This document shows positions 1 to 8,636 of a stretch of 54,723 nucleotides of DNA, piece after piece (the first letter of the stretch is position 1; the number at the start of each line of letters is the position of its first letter). Source of the DNA: Flavobacterium frigidarium DSM 17623 (GTDB lineage: Bacteria > Bacteroidota > Bacteroidia > Flavobacteriales > Flavobacteriaceae); NCBI RefSeq assembly GCF_000425505.1, contig NZ_KE384394.1, positions 27,579 through 82,301 of the forward strand, read 5' to 3'. Made by a program: the position numbers and the translations under genes. Under the pieces are notes generated by a model. The model saw only the letters and a list, made by a program, of their open reading frames with translations, was not told the DNA's origin and ran no database searches.

Positions 1-74
1 TGAGTTTTATTGAAGGGTAATTACAGAGTGTTTATAGAGTGTCGCTTTTTTAACGAGTTTGTAACTCCTCATAG

Positions 75-140
75 TTTGTCACGCTGAAAGCGTCTCTAGT
101 TTGCTGAGTTACTTTCGTGAGACGCTTTCAGCGTGACAAA
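75..140. repeat. Perfect 22-bp inverted repeat with 22-nt spacer
   Basis: Bases 75-96 are the exact reverse complement of bases 119-140, with a 22-base spacer. The arm begins TTTGTCACGCTGAAAGCG and is richer in GC than the surroundings. It would form a long stable hairpin in DNA or RNA. No T-run follows, so it is not a classic terminator. It lies in the 291-base stretch left of the first gene and probably represents an intergenic palindromic element. Confidence 0.85.
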
Positions 141-211
141 TGGTGGTGATGATTGTTTGTGTAAGCGGATTGTATCGTTAAGTAAATACTTCTTGCCACT
201 CTCAACACCCT

Positions 212-285
212 AGCCCAGATAGTCGCGGCATCCTTTTATGCTGGGGTTCAGCATAAAAGATAGAGCAAATAGCTGGAATAGCTCC
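212..285 (+). repeat. Dispersed palindromic intergenic repeat, copy A
   Basis: The copy starts AGCCCAGATAG and ends AGCTGGAATAGCTCCT. Between them an imperfect hairpin is built from GCGGCATCCTTTTATGCT and its partner AGCATAAAAGAT. The same outer sequences with a different variable stem recur at 8455-8533, 20214-20305, and inverted at 21849-21948 and more loosely at 40995-41135. The copy sits immediately past the stop codon of the AraC-type gene, so it could serve as its transcript end. Confidence 0.7.
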
Positions 286-291
286 TAGAAA

Positions 292-1116
292 TCAGTCAAC
301 GTCTTTCTTGAATTCTGATGGGGAAACGCCTTCTAATTTTTTAAAAAACCTACTGAAGGACTGGATGTCTTCGTAACCTATTTCGTAAGCGATTTCCTTT
401 ATACTTTGATCAGAATGGCGCAACAAGCGACGTGCTTCAAGTATAGTGCGGTCTTGAATGATTTGTAAAGGGGATTTCTCGTTGTACTTTTTGAATAAAT
501 TAGATAAAGTTTTAGGGCTTTTGTTGAGCATTTCTGCGTAGTCAGCCACTTGTTTTTTTATCTTAAAATTGGTTTCCACGAGATAGTTGTAGTCGCGAAC
601 AATATCTAATTGTTTTTTATCAAATGTGGTTAGTTCTGTTTGTTCTTTGTAGATACGAGTGCATAAAATAAGCAGGCGCTTTAGCATCATTTGTAGCATG
701 TCATTTTGCAAATCATCCTTAGAAGCCATTTCGATTGCAAACATCTTCCATAATATTTCTAATTTTTCTAGCTCGGCATCTGGAATGGCAATTTTGGGAA
801 ATTGTGATGCGCCAAAAAACAAGATGCCTTTACAGCCTACTTCGCTATCGTGATCTGCTATACAGTAGAACGCTCTGTTAAAGCGAATTAATCTGGCGCT
901 ATTGATTTTTATTATTTCAACTTTATGATATTCTGTTAAGAACAAAACGGTGTTTGTAGGGAAGTTGTGTTCAATACCGTCAACCTTTATATCCATTGGT
1001 TCGAGTGACCAAATCACACTTAATCCATCGGCGATTTTCTCTTTAAGCAAATGACAATTGCTAGAGTCTATTTCTGCTAATCTGATGAATTCATTGAGTT
1101 GGCCTGTAAATAACAT
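292..1116 (-). CDS. AraC-family transcriptional regulator
   Basis: This 274-residue protein has an AraC/XylS-type DNA-binding domain in its last 85 or so residues. Two helix-turn-helix units can be read: one around KKQVADYAEMLNKSPKTLSN, and the second in SIKEIAYEIGYEDIQSFSRF followed by FKKLEGVSPSEFKK, the typical family ending. The N-terminal 170 residues would be the effector-sensing part and have no motif I can name. It lies 11 bases downstream of the flavin amine oxidase on the same strand, so the two are probably co-transcribed and the regulator may control that operon. Its ligand is unknown. Confidence 0.85.
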   Translation of the reverse strand: MLFTGQLNEFIRLAEIDSSNCHLLKEKIADGLSVIWSLEPMDIKVDGIEHNFPTNTVLFLTEYHKVEIIKINSARLIRFNRAFYCIADHDSEVGCKGILFFGASQFPKIAIPDAELEKLEILWKMFAIEMASKDDLQNDMLQMMLKRLLILCTRIYKEQTELTTFDKKQLDIVRDYNYLVETNFKIKKQVADYAEMLNKSPKTLSNLFKKYNEKSPLQIIQDRTILEARRLLRHSDQSIKEIAYEIGYEDIQSFSRFFKKLEGVSPSEFKKDVD

Positions 1117-1127
1117 AAAAAAGGGTG

Positions 1128-2192
1128 TTAAAGCTTATTTTCTAATTTCAAAATTTCGTTAGCAACACGTTGGGCTGCCACTACGGCGCCTTCCATATAA
1201 CCAGGGTGTTGTTGAGCGGTTTCGGTTCCTGCAAATAATAAGCGATTGTCGCAATAGTTTTTTCTAAACAAAGGATGGCCATTATTTTGATGCGGGTACA
1301 TAAATCCTATTTGTTTGGCGCTCTTTGTAAATTCTTCTTTTGACCAAACAGTTTCATGATAAGACGTAAACTGAAGTGCTTCCTGACCAAAAACTTTCTC
1401 TAATTGCGTTTTTAATTTGATCAAGCGTTCTTCTTTTGTGTACATCTCCATGCCGGAGCTTATAAAACCACACAATGCAAATGTAGTAAGTGCTTCATTT
1501 GACTGATCGTAGAATTCGGTTATAGGGCCAACATTGCTAAATAATGTTCCTGAAATATTCTTGTTGCGCCAGAATGCAGTGTCGTAAACAAAAGCAACTT
1601 TAATAGCGTCTTGCATCCAGGTATGTGTTTTTTCGGCAAGATCTTGCAACTGAATTGGTAAGCTAGGAACAACCGTGATGTCATGAGTAAATAGCGCTTG
1701 TGGTAAAGTTGAAATCACATAATCAGTCTCTAGAATGGTGTTAGTGGTAGTAACTTTTGTTAAATTATTTTCAAAGTTGATATTGGTGACCGCTTCATTT
1801 AAATGCGTAGTAATACCAATCAATTTATTTAATATGCTATCTATAAGTTGGCTTGTTCCACCGGTAACACGGTAGCTAGGACTATTTTGTGGAATGTCAA
1901 TTTCTTGCGGAGGCGCTGTAGAAAAGGGTTCAAAAAAAGAAGTGCCTGTCATGAATTGCTCGTAGTAGTCTAGGTTAAATTCGCTAAGTAAAGCACGAAA
2001 ATTGGTATGAGCATCATTAAACCATGTAGCACCCATTTCAATTTGCGTGTTGGAATCTTTAATGGTGTGAATGCGCCCACCCACGCGGTCTCTTGCTTCT
2101 ACAATTTCGATATCAAAACCTTTATTTTGGAGATGATAAGCGGTTAATAATCCACTCAATCCTGCGCCGAGTATGGTAATCTTTTTAGCCAT
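1128..2192 (-). CDS. FAD-dependent amine oxidase (flavin monoamine oxidase family)
   Basis: The 354-residue protein opens with an FAD-binding Rossmann motif (GAGLSGLLTAYHL, residues about 8-20). An acidic residue ending the second strand (IVEA) and the RVGGRIHT motif of flavin amine oxidases follow. Near the C terminus RLLFAGTETAQQHPGYMEGA is the second flavin-contact motif of monoamine oxidases. The family oxidises primary or secondary amines, or related substrates, with oxygen. No signal peptide is visible, so it is likely cytoplasmic. It is somewhat shorter than the usual 420-450 residues. It is the first gene of a two-gene unit with the AraC-type regulator. The substrate cannot be told from sequence. 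Confidence 0.85.
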   Translation of the reverse strand: MAKKITILGAGLSGLLTAYHLQNKGFDIEIVEARDRVGGRIHTIKDSNTQIEMGATWFNDAHTNFRALLSEFNLDYYEQFMTGTSFFEPFSTAPPQEIDIPQNSPSYRVTGGTSQLIDSILNKLIGITTHLNEAVTNINFENNLTKVTTTNTILETDYVISTLPQALFTHDITVVPSLPIQLQDLAEKTHTWMQDAIKVAFVYDTAFWRNKNISGTLFSNVGPITEFYDQSNEALTTFALCGFISSGMEMYTKEERLIKLKTQLEKVFGQEALQFTSYHETVWSKEEFTKSAKQIGFMYPHQNNGHPLFRKNYCDNRLLFAGTETAQQHPGYMEGAVVAAQRVANEILKLENKL

Positions 2193-2356
2193 TGTACTTT
2201 GATGTATTTGTGGGTAAAAATACGCGCTATTTGTTTAATACTTGCAAATGACTTTTTAATTTTTGATAAAATACTTTTATAGACAGCCGCAATTAAGTAG
2301 GGATTTCAAAGAGGCATTAAACAAGTAAAAGGTATTTTAACTCAATGGGATTTCTC

Positions 2357-2364
2357 TATCTTTG
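2357..2364 (+). promoter_or_regulatory. Candidate -7 box for dgt
   Basis: TATCTTTG matches the Bacteroidota consensus TAnnTTTG and lies 39 bases before the dGTPase start codon. No convincing -33 TTTG is seen at the right distance. Confidence 0.5.
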
Positions 2365-2402
2365 GAAAATAATTTAATTATTTTAATCCTACAATAAACA
2401 GC

Positions 2403-3749
2403 ATGAACTGGGAACAACTACTATCATTAAAAAGACAAGGCGATACTAGCAAGCGATTACGAATAGAGCAAGACGACACGCGATTAGGTTTTGAGGTTGA
2501 TTATGATCGAATTATTTTTTCGGCGGCTTTTAGAAGTTTGCAAGATAAAACGCAGGTAATTCCTTTGTCAAAGACTGATTTTGTACATACCAGATTGACT
2601 CATAGTTTAGAGGTTTCGGTAGTAGGCCGCTCATTAGGAAGATTAGTAGGGAAGAAAATAATTGAAAAATATCCCCATTTAAGAGAAGTTCATGGTTATC
2701 AGATGAACGACTTTGGGGCAATTGTAGCTGCAGCTTCATTAGCACATGATATAGGTAACCCACCTTTTGGGCATTCAGGTGAAAAGGCAATAGGAGAATA
2801 TTTTTCTATTGGAAACGGAAAAAAATACAAAGATCAATTATCGAGCAAGCAATGGCAAGATCTAATAGATTTTGAAGGAAACGCAAATGGTTTTTCGGTG
2901 CTTACGGCAAGTCGTCCGGGGATTGAAGGTGGCCTCCGTATTTCATACGCTACTCTAGGTGCTTTCATGAAATATCCTAAAGAGAGTTTACCTAAAAAAC
3001 CAACAAGCAATATTGCAGATAAAAAATACGGTTTCTTTCAAACAGACAAACATTTTTTTGAGCAAGCAGCAAACGATATGGGGCTTATTGCTAATAAATC
3101 TGGAAATGATATTGGTTTTGAAAGACATCCACTAGCTTACCTTGTAGAAGCGGCTGATGATATTTGCTATACTATTATAGACTTTGAGGACGGAATCAAT
3201 TTAGGTCTTGTTTCGGAGGATTTTGCTCTTGAATATTTGATTAAATTAGTAAAAGACAGTATTGACACTCGAAAATATAAAACACTTGAAACTAAAGAGG
3301 ATCGAATAAGTTACCTGCGTGCATTAGCAATAGGTAGTTTAATCAATGATGCCGTAAAAGTATTTATAGATAATGAAGAGGCCATTTTACAAGGGAAGTT
3401 TCCTTTTGCTTTGACTGACAAAAGTAAGTACAAAGCACAAATGGATGATATAATAAAAATTAGTGTTGATAACATTTATCAAAGCCGCGAAGTAATCGAA
3501 AAGGAGATTGTAGGGTATCAAATCATACAGACATTACTAGATAAATTTATCACAGCTTATGACAATAAATATAATGGTGTAGCCTCAAACTATGATGCAC
3601 TTATTTTAAAAATGTTGCCAGAGAAGCATCATATAGAAAAAGACAATCTGTATGAAAGATTACTTCATATATGCCATTATATTTCTTTACTAACTGATGG
3701 AAATGCGCTAGAGTTGTTTAATACGATAAATGGTAAAAAAGGGGTGTAA
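2403..3749 (+). CDS. dgt: Deoxyguanosinetriphosphate triphosphohydrolase (dGTPase)
   Basis: The 448-residue enzyme is an HD-domain dNTP triphosphohydrolase that splits dGTP, or other dNTPs, into deoxynucleoside and triphosphate and so tunes dNTP pools. The metal-binding residues are visible: H67 in RLTHSLEVS, the H115-D116 pair in SLAHDIGNPPFGHSGE, and a downstream aspartate in HPLAYLVEAADDICYTI. The N-terminal RSLQDKTQV segment is also typical of dGTPases. The length fits family members of about 440-500 residues. It converges with the DUF3078 gene, with only two bases between the two stop codons. Confidence 0.92.
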   Translation: MNWEQLLSLKRQGDTSKRLRIEQDDTRLGFEVDYDRIIFSAAFRSLQDKTQVIPLSKTDFVHTRLTHSLEVSVVGRSLGRLVGKKIIEKYPHLREVHGYQMNDFGAIVAAASLAHDIGNPPFGHSGEKAIGEYFSIGNGKKYKDQLSSKQWQDLIDFEGNANGFSVLTASRPGIEGGLRISYATLGAFMKYPKESLPKKPTSNIADKKYGFFQTDKHFFEQAANDMGLIANKSGNDIGFERHPLAYLVEAADDICYTIIDFEDGINLGLVSEDFALEYLIKLVKDSIDTRKYKTLETKEDRISYLRALAIGSLINDAVKVFIDNEEAILQGKFPFALTDKSKYKAQMDDIIKISVDNIYQSREVIEKEIVGYQIIQTLLDKFITAYDNKYNGVASNYDALILKMLPEKHHIEKDNLYERLLHICHYISLLTDGNALELFNTINGKKGV

Positions 3750-3751
3750 GT

Positions 3752-4720
3752 TTAAAAAGCATAGGTAATACCTACACCTAGAACTTGTTTAAGTTGAAGT
3801 TTAGGGCCTACAGTAACTTGTACTCCCTCAACTTCTTCTTTTGCTTTGATATCATCATCATAAATGATGTGAGCCCCTATATTAGTTCTTACGTGGTCAT
3901 TAACGACAAGTTCAATTTGTAAATCGTTGTCAATGTCGACGTTTCCAAATCTATTGATGTAATCAGAGTATAAACTAATGCGGTTCTCTAGAATGATGTT
4001 TTTAAGGATTTCTTTTTTGTACAATGCAGTGATTAAGAAACCGAGTTCAATTTTAGATTTCTCTCCTGGCGTTAGTAAATTTCCTTCACTATCATAAGTG
4101 GCCTTAACCACACCAAAAGACCCTAAATTTGCTAGACGCTGGTCTAATACAAAAGTCATCTTTGAGGTAAAAGGAGAGATGTAAAGTAATTTATTTTTTT
4201 CTTTTGTAGCATATTCAGCTCCAATACCCACAAATAAATAGGCAGGGGCAAATAATTTAGATACTGCAGTGCTCGTGTTGGGATACGAATAACCTTCTGT
4301 AAATTGTGTATTAAAATTTAATTTGGCTGTATAATACCAGTTAGAAATGGTATCTGTTCTATAACCGAAGGCGGTATTGTATTGAAAAGCATCCTCTGTT
4401 TTTCTCAGCTCTATTCCATCTTGCTTGTTGAGGCCGTAACGCATTACAAGCTCATTAGTCCAATTGTAATTTTCCTTGGTGTAAACACGTGTAAATTTAG
4501 ATTTTATTAATCCAGAAATCGAGCTCGTTCCTCCAGCATTCCAGTTTAAAAAAGCAATTTCTGAAATGTCAAATCCAATTTGATTTTTCTTTGTCCAGTG
4601 ACTCAAAGTGTCTCTTTGTACCGTAGGTTTTGGAACTCTTTTAGTAGTAATAATTTTCTGAGAGAATGCGGTTGTCGAAAAAAGAAACAACAAACAAAGT
4701 GAACACAGCAATTTAGACAT
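3752..4720 (-). CDS. DUF3078 domain-containing protein, probably outer membrane or periplasmic
   Basis: About 322 residues from the start chosen here, MSKLLCSLCLLFLF, which gives a clean signal peptide ending in FSQ. An in-frame upstream codon at 4744 would add eight residues ahead of it. The mature part resembles DUF3078 proteins of Bacteroidota: WTKKNQIGFDISEIAFLNW early, then alternating polar and hydrophobic strands consistent with a beta-barrel, ending in GVGITYAF with a terminal Phe as in outer-membrane proteins. It directly follows dxs on the same strand. The function is unknown, and no link to isoprenoid synthesis is evident beyond position. Confidence 0.75.
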   Translation of the reverse strand: MSKLLCSLCLLFLFSTTAFSQKIITTKRVPKPTVQRDTLSHWTKKNQIGFDISEIAFLNWNAGGTSSISGLIKSKFTRVYTKENYNWTNELVMRYGLNKQDGIELRKTEDAFQYNTAFGYRTDTISNWYYTAKLNFNTQFTEGYSYPNTSTAVSKLFAPAYLFVGIGAEYATKEKNKLLYISPFTSKMTFVLDQRLANLGSFGVVKATYDSEGNLLTPGEKSKIELGFLITALYKKEILKNIILENRISLYSDYINRFGNVDIDNDLQIELVVNDHVRTNIGAHIIYDDDIKAKEEVEGVQVTVGPKLQLKQVLGVGITYAF

Positions 4721-4749
4721 ATGGTTGGTGGTTAGGGGACGCAAAATAA

Positions 4750-6537
4750 TTATTTTGATTTACTTGAAAAAATCGTTTCCAAATTTTTAACGTCGATTTT
4801 GCAATATTGTTGCAGCTCAAAAACTGTTCCATGTTCGATAAATTCGTCTGGCACCCCTAAAGTAGTTATGTTCTTTTTATAATCGTGTTCGGCAGCAAAT
4901 TCTAAGATGGCGCTTCCAAAACCACCTTTCACAGTTCCGTCCTCAATTGTAATTATCTCTGAATATTGAGAAAATATTTTATGCAATTGATTTTTATCTA
5001 ATGGCTTTACAAATGGAAAATCGTAATGTGCAACCAAATCATTAGTTTCTATATTCGATAAAGCTGTAGTAACATTGTTGCCAATGGTACCAGTTGAAAG
5101 AACAGCAATTTTTGACCCTGATCTTAATTCATTTGCTTTTCCAATTTTAATTTCTTCATAGTGACCAAAATGTTCTTTTTGCCATTTGGGAATTTGTCCG
5201 CGTCCGCGAGGATACCTAATTGCAATAGGTTGTGCTAACCCCAATTGTGCTGTGTATAAAATATTTTGAAGTTCTAATTCATTTAGAGGAGCGTAAATTA
5301 TCATATTAGGAATGCATCTTAAATAGGCGATGTCATAAACACCATGATGAGTGGCGCCATCTTCACCCACTAATCCGGCGCGATCTAAGCAGAATATTAC
5401 AGGTAGATTTTGGAGAGCGACATCATGAATTACTTGGTCATAAGCACGTTGTAAAAAAGTCGAATAAATGTTACAATATACGATCATTCCTTGTGTGGCC
5501 ATACCTGCTGCTAGTGTAACTGCGTGCTGCTCTGCTATACCTACATCAAAAGCGCGTTGAGGTAGTGCTTCCATCATAAATTTTAGCGAACTACCAGAAG
5601 GCATTGCAGGTGTAATACCTATAATTTTTTCATTTTTAAGGGCCAAGTCTAATACGGTCAAGCCAAAGACGTCTTGATATTTTGGAGCAAGATTTTCTTC
5701 AGATTTAATATGTATTTCTCCAGACTTAGCATCAAATTTTCCTGGCGCATGGTATTTTACCTGATCCTCTTCTGCTTGTTTGAGCCCTTTTCCCTTGATA
5801 GTAGTGATGTGCAGAAATTTTGGGCCTTTTATTTTTTGTAAACGTTTCAATTCTTTTACAACTGCAAACATATCATTTCCATCGATTGGTCCTGAATAAT
5901 CAAAATTCAAGGATTTGATCATGTTGTTTTGCTTGTGATTTTTTCCGTTTTTAACTGCTGTTAAATAATTTTTTAAAGCACCTACACTAGGGTCAATCCC
6001 TATAGCATTGTCATTTAGAATCACTAATAAATTAGCATCAGTAACCCCAGCGTGATTCAATCCTTCAAAAGCCATTCCTGATGCAATTGAAGCGTCTCCT
6101 ATTACAGCAATGTGCTGTTTATTAAATTCTCCTTTTAAATTAGAAGCAATTGCCATTCCTAAAGCGGCAGAAATAGAGGTAGAAGAGTGGCCTACGCCAA
6201 ATGCATCATACTCACTTTCACTTTTTTTTGGGAAACCCGATATTCCTTTCAATTGGCGATTTGTATCGAAGTTTTCTCTGCGACCTGTAAGTATTTTATG
6301 TCCGTAAGCTTGGTGACCCACATCCCAAATAAGTAAATCATCGGGTGTGTTGAATACATAATGCAAAGCAACGGTAAGCTCTATGACACCTAAGCTTGCG
6401 CCAAGATGACCTTCTTTTACAGATACAATATCAATAATGAAATCACGAAGTTCTTGAGCAACTTGAGGAAGTTGTTCTTCATCTAATTTGCGTAAATCCG
6501 ACGGATAATAAATGCTCGAAAGTAATGTGTTTGACAT
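4750..6537 (-). CDS. dxs: 1-deoxy-D-xylulose-5-phosphate synthase
   Basis: This thiamin-diphosphate enzyme condenses pyruvate and glyceraldehyde 3-phosphate, the first step of the MEP isoprenoid pathway. From MSNTLLSSIYY it is about 595 residues. Visible features include VKEGHLGASLGVIELTVALH, the ThDP/Mg motif GDASIASGMAFEGLNHAG with a downstream NDN, the transketolase-type EQHAVTLAAGMA, and GEDGATHHGVYDIAYL. The frame stays open upstream to 6597. I prefer 6537 because a -7 box lies just before it and because MSNTL followed by PSDLRKL matches the family N terminus. The enzyme needs thiamin diphosphate, which the thiamin operon in this window supplies. Confidence 0.93.
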   Translation of the reverse strand: MSNTLLSSIYYPSDLRKLDEEQLPQVAQELRDFIIDIVSVKEGHLGASLGVIELTVALHYVFNTPDDLLIWDVGHQAYGHKILTGRRENFDTNRQLKGISGFPKKSESEYDAFGVGHSSTSISAALGMAIASNLKGEFNKQHIAVIGDASIASGMAFEGLNHAGVTDANLLVILNDNAIGIDPSVGALKNYLTAVKNGKNHKQNNMIKSLNFDYSGPIDGNDMFAVVKELKRLQKIKGPKFLHITTIKGKGLKQAEEDQVKYHAPGKFDAKSGEIHIKSEENLAPKYQDVFGLTVLDLALKNEKIIGITPAMPSGSSLKFMMEALPQRAFDVGIAEQHAVTLAAGMATQGMIVYCNIYSTFLQRAYDQVIHDVALQNLPVIFCLDRAGLVGEDGATHHGVYDIAYLRCIPNMIIYAPLNELELQNILYTAQLGLAQPIAIRYPRGRGQIPKWQKEHFGHYEEIKIGKANELRSGSKIAVLSTGTIGNNVTTALSNIETNDLVAHYDFPFVKPLDKNQLHKIFSQYSEIITIEDGTVKGGFGSAILEFAAEHDYKKNITTLGVPDEFIEHGTVFELQQYCKIDVKNLETIFSSKSK

Positions 6538-6541
6538 ATAG

Positions 6542-6549
6542 CAAATGTA
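6542..6549 (-). promoter_or_regulatory. Candidate -7 box for dxs, 4 bases from the start codon
   Basis: On the minus strand TACATTTG matches TAnnTTTG. Only four bases (CTAT) separate it from the ATG at 6537, so the transcript would be leaderless or nearly so if this box is used. Confidence 0.5.
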
Positions 6550-6658
6550 CGATTTGAAATTGTATTTTTGCATTCGATAAAAAAGTTGTTTTACCAAGAA
6601 TCAGAAAAAAAACAGAGATTTGCAGCAGGATTTAAGTTGTAAGTTGGCACCTCATATT

Positions 6659-7102
6659 ATGATAAATCCTTTTACAGACGAGTATTTTATGAAGAAGGCT
6701 TTGAATGAAGCCGAAATGGCTTTTGAAAAAGGCGAGATCCCTGTGGGAGCTATAGTTGTAGTTAATAATATCGTTATTGCTCGAAGTCATAATTTAACGG
6801 AGTTGTTAAACGACGTTACTGCACATGCTGAAATGCAATCTATTACAGCGGCAGCAAACTATTTAGGCGGTAAATATTTAAAAGATTGCACTTTGTATGT
6901 TACGCTTGAGCCCTGCCAAATGTGCACAGGTGCTTTGTACTGGAGTCAAATTTCAAAAATTGTTTATGGAGCACGTGACGAACATCGTGGTTATGAAAAA
7001 ATGGGAACACAACTACATCCTAAGACTACGGTTGTCCGCGGTGTCTTAGCTGATGAAGCTGCTGATTTAATGAAACGTTTTTTTGCAGAAAGAAGGAAGT
7101 GA
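6659..7102 (+). CDS. tadA: tRNA-specific adenosine deaminase (nucleoside deaminase)
   Basis: The protein has about 147 residues from MINPFTDEYFMKKAL; the frame is open 39 bases further upstream but the family usually begins here. It shows the cytidine/adenosine deaminase zinc signature: HAE in VTAHAEMQSI and PCxxC in TLEPCQMCTGALYW. These residues activate water for conversion of adenosine-34 to inosine in tRNA-Arg. MGTQLHPKTTVVRGV near the end is also typical. It is divergent from dxs. A general nucleoside or guanine deaminase is possible, but the FAERRK ending favours TadA. Confidence 0.88.
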   Translation: MINPFTDEYFMKKALNEAEMAFEKGEIPVGAIVVVNNIVIARSHNLTELLNDVTAHAEMQSITAAANYLGGKYLKDCTLYVTLEPCQMCTGALYWSQISKIVYGARDEHRGYEKMGTQLHPKTTVVRGVLADEAADLMKRFFAERRK

Positions 7103-7122
7103 TAGCTATCTATATCAACACT

Positions 7123-7155
7123 AATCACCAAAATTCGCTAAATTTTATGGTGATT
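7123..7155 (+). terminator. Hairpin after tadA
   Basis: AATCACCA pairs exactly with TGGTGATT, extended by AAAT/ATTT, 20 bases after the tadA stop codon. No strong T-run follows, so it may be a weak terminator or an RNA-processing hairpin. Confidence 0.45.
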
Positions 7156-7182
7156 ATACCAATTTATAACTATAATTAAAAA

Positions 7183-8349
7183 ATGAAGAAAAGTTTACTG
7201 TCGCTCATGTTGGGCGGTTTGACAATAGGAACAACGGAGTTTGTAGTGATGGGACTTTTGCCTGATATAGCATCAGATTTAAAAGTTTCGATTCCGGTGG
7301 CTGGATATTTAATATCAGCGTATGCTTTAGGTGTTGTAATTGGGGCTCCATTGATTGTTATGATGGCTCGTAACGCGCCTCAAAAAAAGATTTTGATGAT
7401 TCTAGCAGTGATGTTAACCCTTTTTAATTCCTTAGCTATTATTGCGCCTTCTTATAATTTTCTATTTCTTTCCCGTTTGCTCGCAGGATTGCCGCATGGA
7501 GCTTTTTTTGGTGTGGGTGCTGTGGTGGCAACTCGACTAGCAGAAAAAGGAAAAGAAGGACAAGCTATATCCATTATGTTTTCAGGTTTAACAGTGGCAA
7601 ATCTCGCTGGAGTGCCTTTTGGAACCTACATCGGGCATCACTTTGCTTGGCGGTATACGTTTATTATTATTGCCTTTATTGGACTATTAACGATTGCAGC
7701 TCTTTATTTTTGGATGCCAAATTTAGAAGCCAGAGCAAAAGTAACAGTAAAAAGTCAGTTGCAAGTATTTAAAAAACTAGACGCTTGGTTGGTAATTTTG
7801 ATTACTGCCATAGGTACAGGAGGATTGTTTTGCTGGATTAGTTATATTGCTCCATTGTTAACAAACGTATCTAAATTCTCAGCTGAAAATGTATCCTATA
7901 TTTTGGTTTTAGCCGGATTAGGAATGGTAATAGGAAACTTAATAGGAGGAAAGTTAACTGATCGGTTTTCTCCTGAGATTTCTATTATAGCTATTTTGTT
8001 ATCGCTTTCGGTTGATTTGGTGTTGGTTTATCTCTTTTCTTCAAATCAATATGCAAGTTTAATTTTAGTGTTTACAACAGGTTGTATTTCCTTTTCGATT
8101 GGTTCAGCGATACAAATCTTGATGATTAGAACAGCGGTGGGTTCTGAGCTGATTGCATCGGCTTCTATACAAGCTGCTTTTAATGTTGGGAATGCCTTAG
8201 GAGCTTTTTTAGGAGGGTTGCCATTGGTTGCAGGTTTAAACTATGCTACACCTAACTTGGTGGGTGTTGTAATGTCTATATGTGGTGCTTTAATTACAGT
8301 TTTCTTTTTGCAAAGAAAGCGTAAGTTAGCCCGTTTGCAAAACAGTTAA
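7183..8349 (+). CDS. MFS transporter, DHA1 drug-efflux type (AraJ-like)
   Basis: The 388-residue protein has twelve predicted membrane helices. The first contains GTTEFVVMGLLPDIA, the helix-1 signature of the sugar/drug exporters AraJ, YdhP and Cml. SRLLAGLPHGAFFGVGA is the characteristic helix-4 region. No soluble domain is present. Members export arabinose-like sugars, chloramphenicol or other compounds using the proton gradient. It stands alone between tadA and RNase G, with no regulator beside it. The substrate cannot be assigned. Confidence 0.88.
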   Translation: MKKSLLSLMLGGLTIGTTEFVVMGLLPDIASDLKVSIPVAGYLISAYALGVVIGAPLIVMMARNAPQKKILMILAVMLTLFNSLAIIAPSYNFLFLSRLLAGLPHGAFFGVGAVVATRLAEKGKEGQAISIMFSGLTVANLAGVPFGTYIGHHFAWRYTFIIIAFIGLLTIAALYFWMPNLEARAKVTVKSQLQVFKKLDAWLVILITAIGTGGLFCWISYIAPLLTNVSKFSAENVSYILVLAGLGMVIGNLIGGKLTDRFSPEISIIAILLSLSVDLVLVYLFSSNQYASLILVFTTGCISFSIGSAIQILMIRTAVGSELIASASIQAAFNVGNALGAFLGGLPLVAGLNYATPNLVGVVMSICGALITVFFLQRKRKLARLQNS

Positions 8350-8454
8350 TTAAAACTATTAAAAAGGTAGTTAATCTAATACTTAAGCTATTATTGTTAG
8401 TAGTATGAGATGATATAATAGAGTTATGATGTAATTTCATAATTCTATTTTTTT

Positions 8455-8533
8455 AGCCCGGATAGTAGTGAAAATCCTTTAATCCCGACTTTTAGGGATT
8501 AAAGATTGTAGCGAATAGCTGGAAATAGCTCCT
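8455..8533 (+). repeat. Dispersed palindromic intergenic repeat, copy B
   Basis: It begins AGCCCGGATAGTAGTG and ends AGCTGGAAATAGCTCCT. The central hairpin is formed by CTTTAATCCC and GGGATTAAAG around GACTTTTA. The flanks match copy A at 212-285 while the stem sequence differs, which suggests compensatory change. It lies in the gap between the MFS gene and the RNase G terminator. Confidence 0.75.
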
Positions 8534-8596
8534 GATAATTTTATTTAATGAAGCCCTCAAAATAGGTTAATCTTTTGCTTTACAGTGAGAACAAGA

Positions 8597-8631
8597 CACA
8601 AAAAAACCGCCAATCTTGCGAAAAGCGGTTT
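8597..8631 (-). terminator. Rho-independent terminator of the RNase G gene
   Basis: On the minus strand a stem AAACCGC / GCGGTTT with a 14-base loop is followed by a run of T. It starts six bases after the RNase G stop codon. Confidence 0.8.
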
Positions 8632-8636
8632 CTTGT

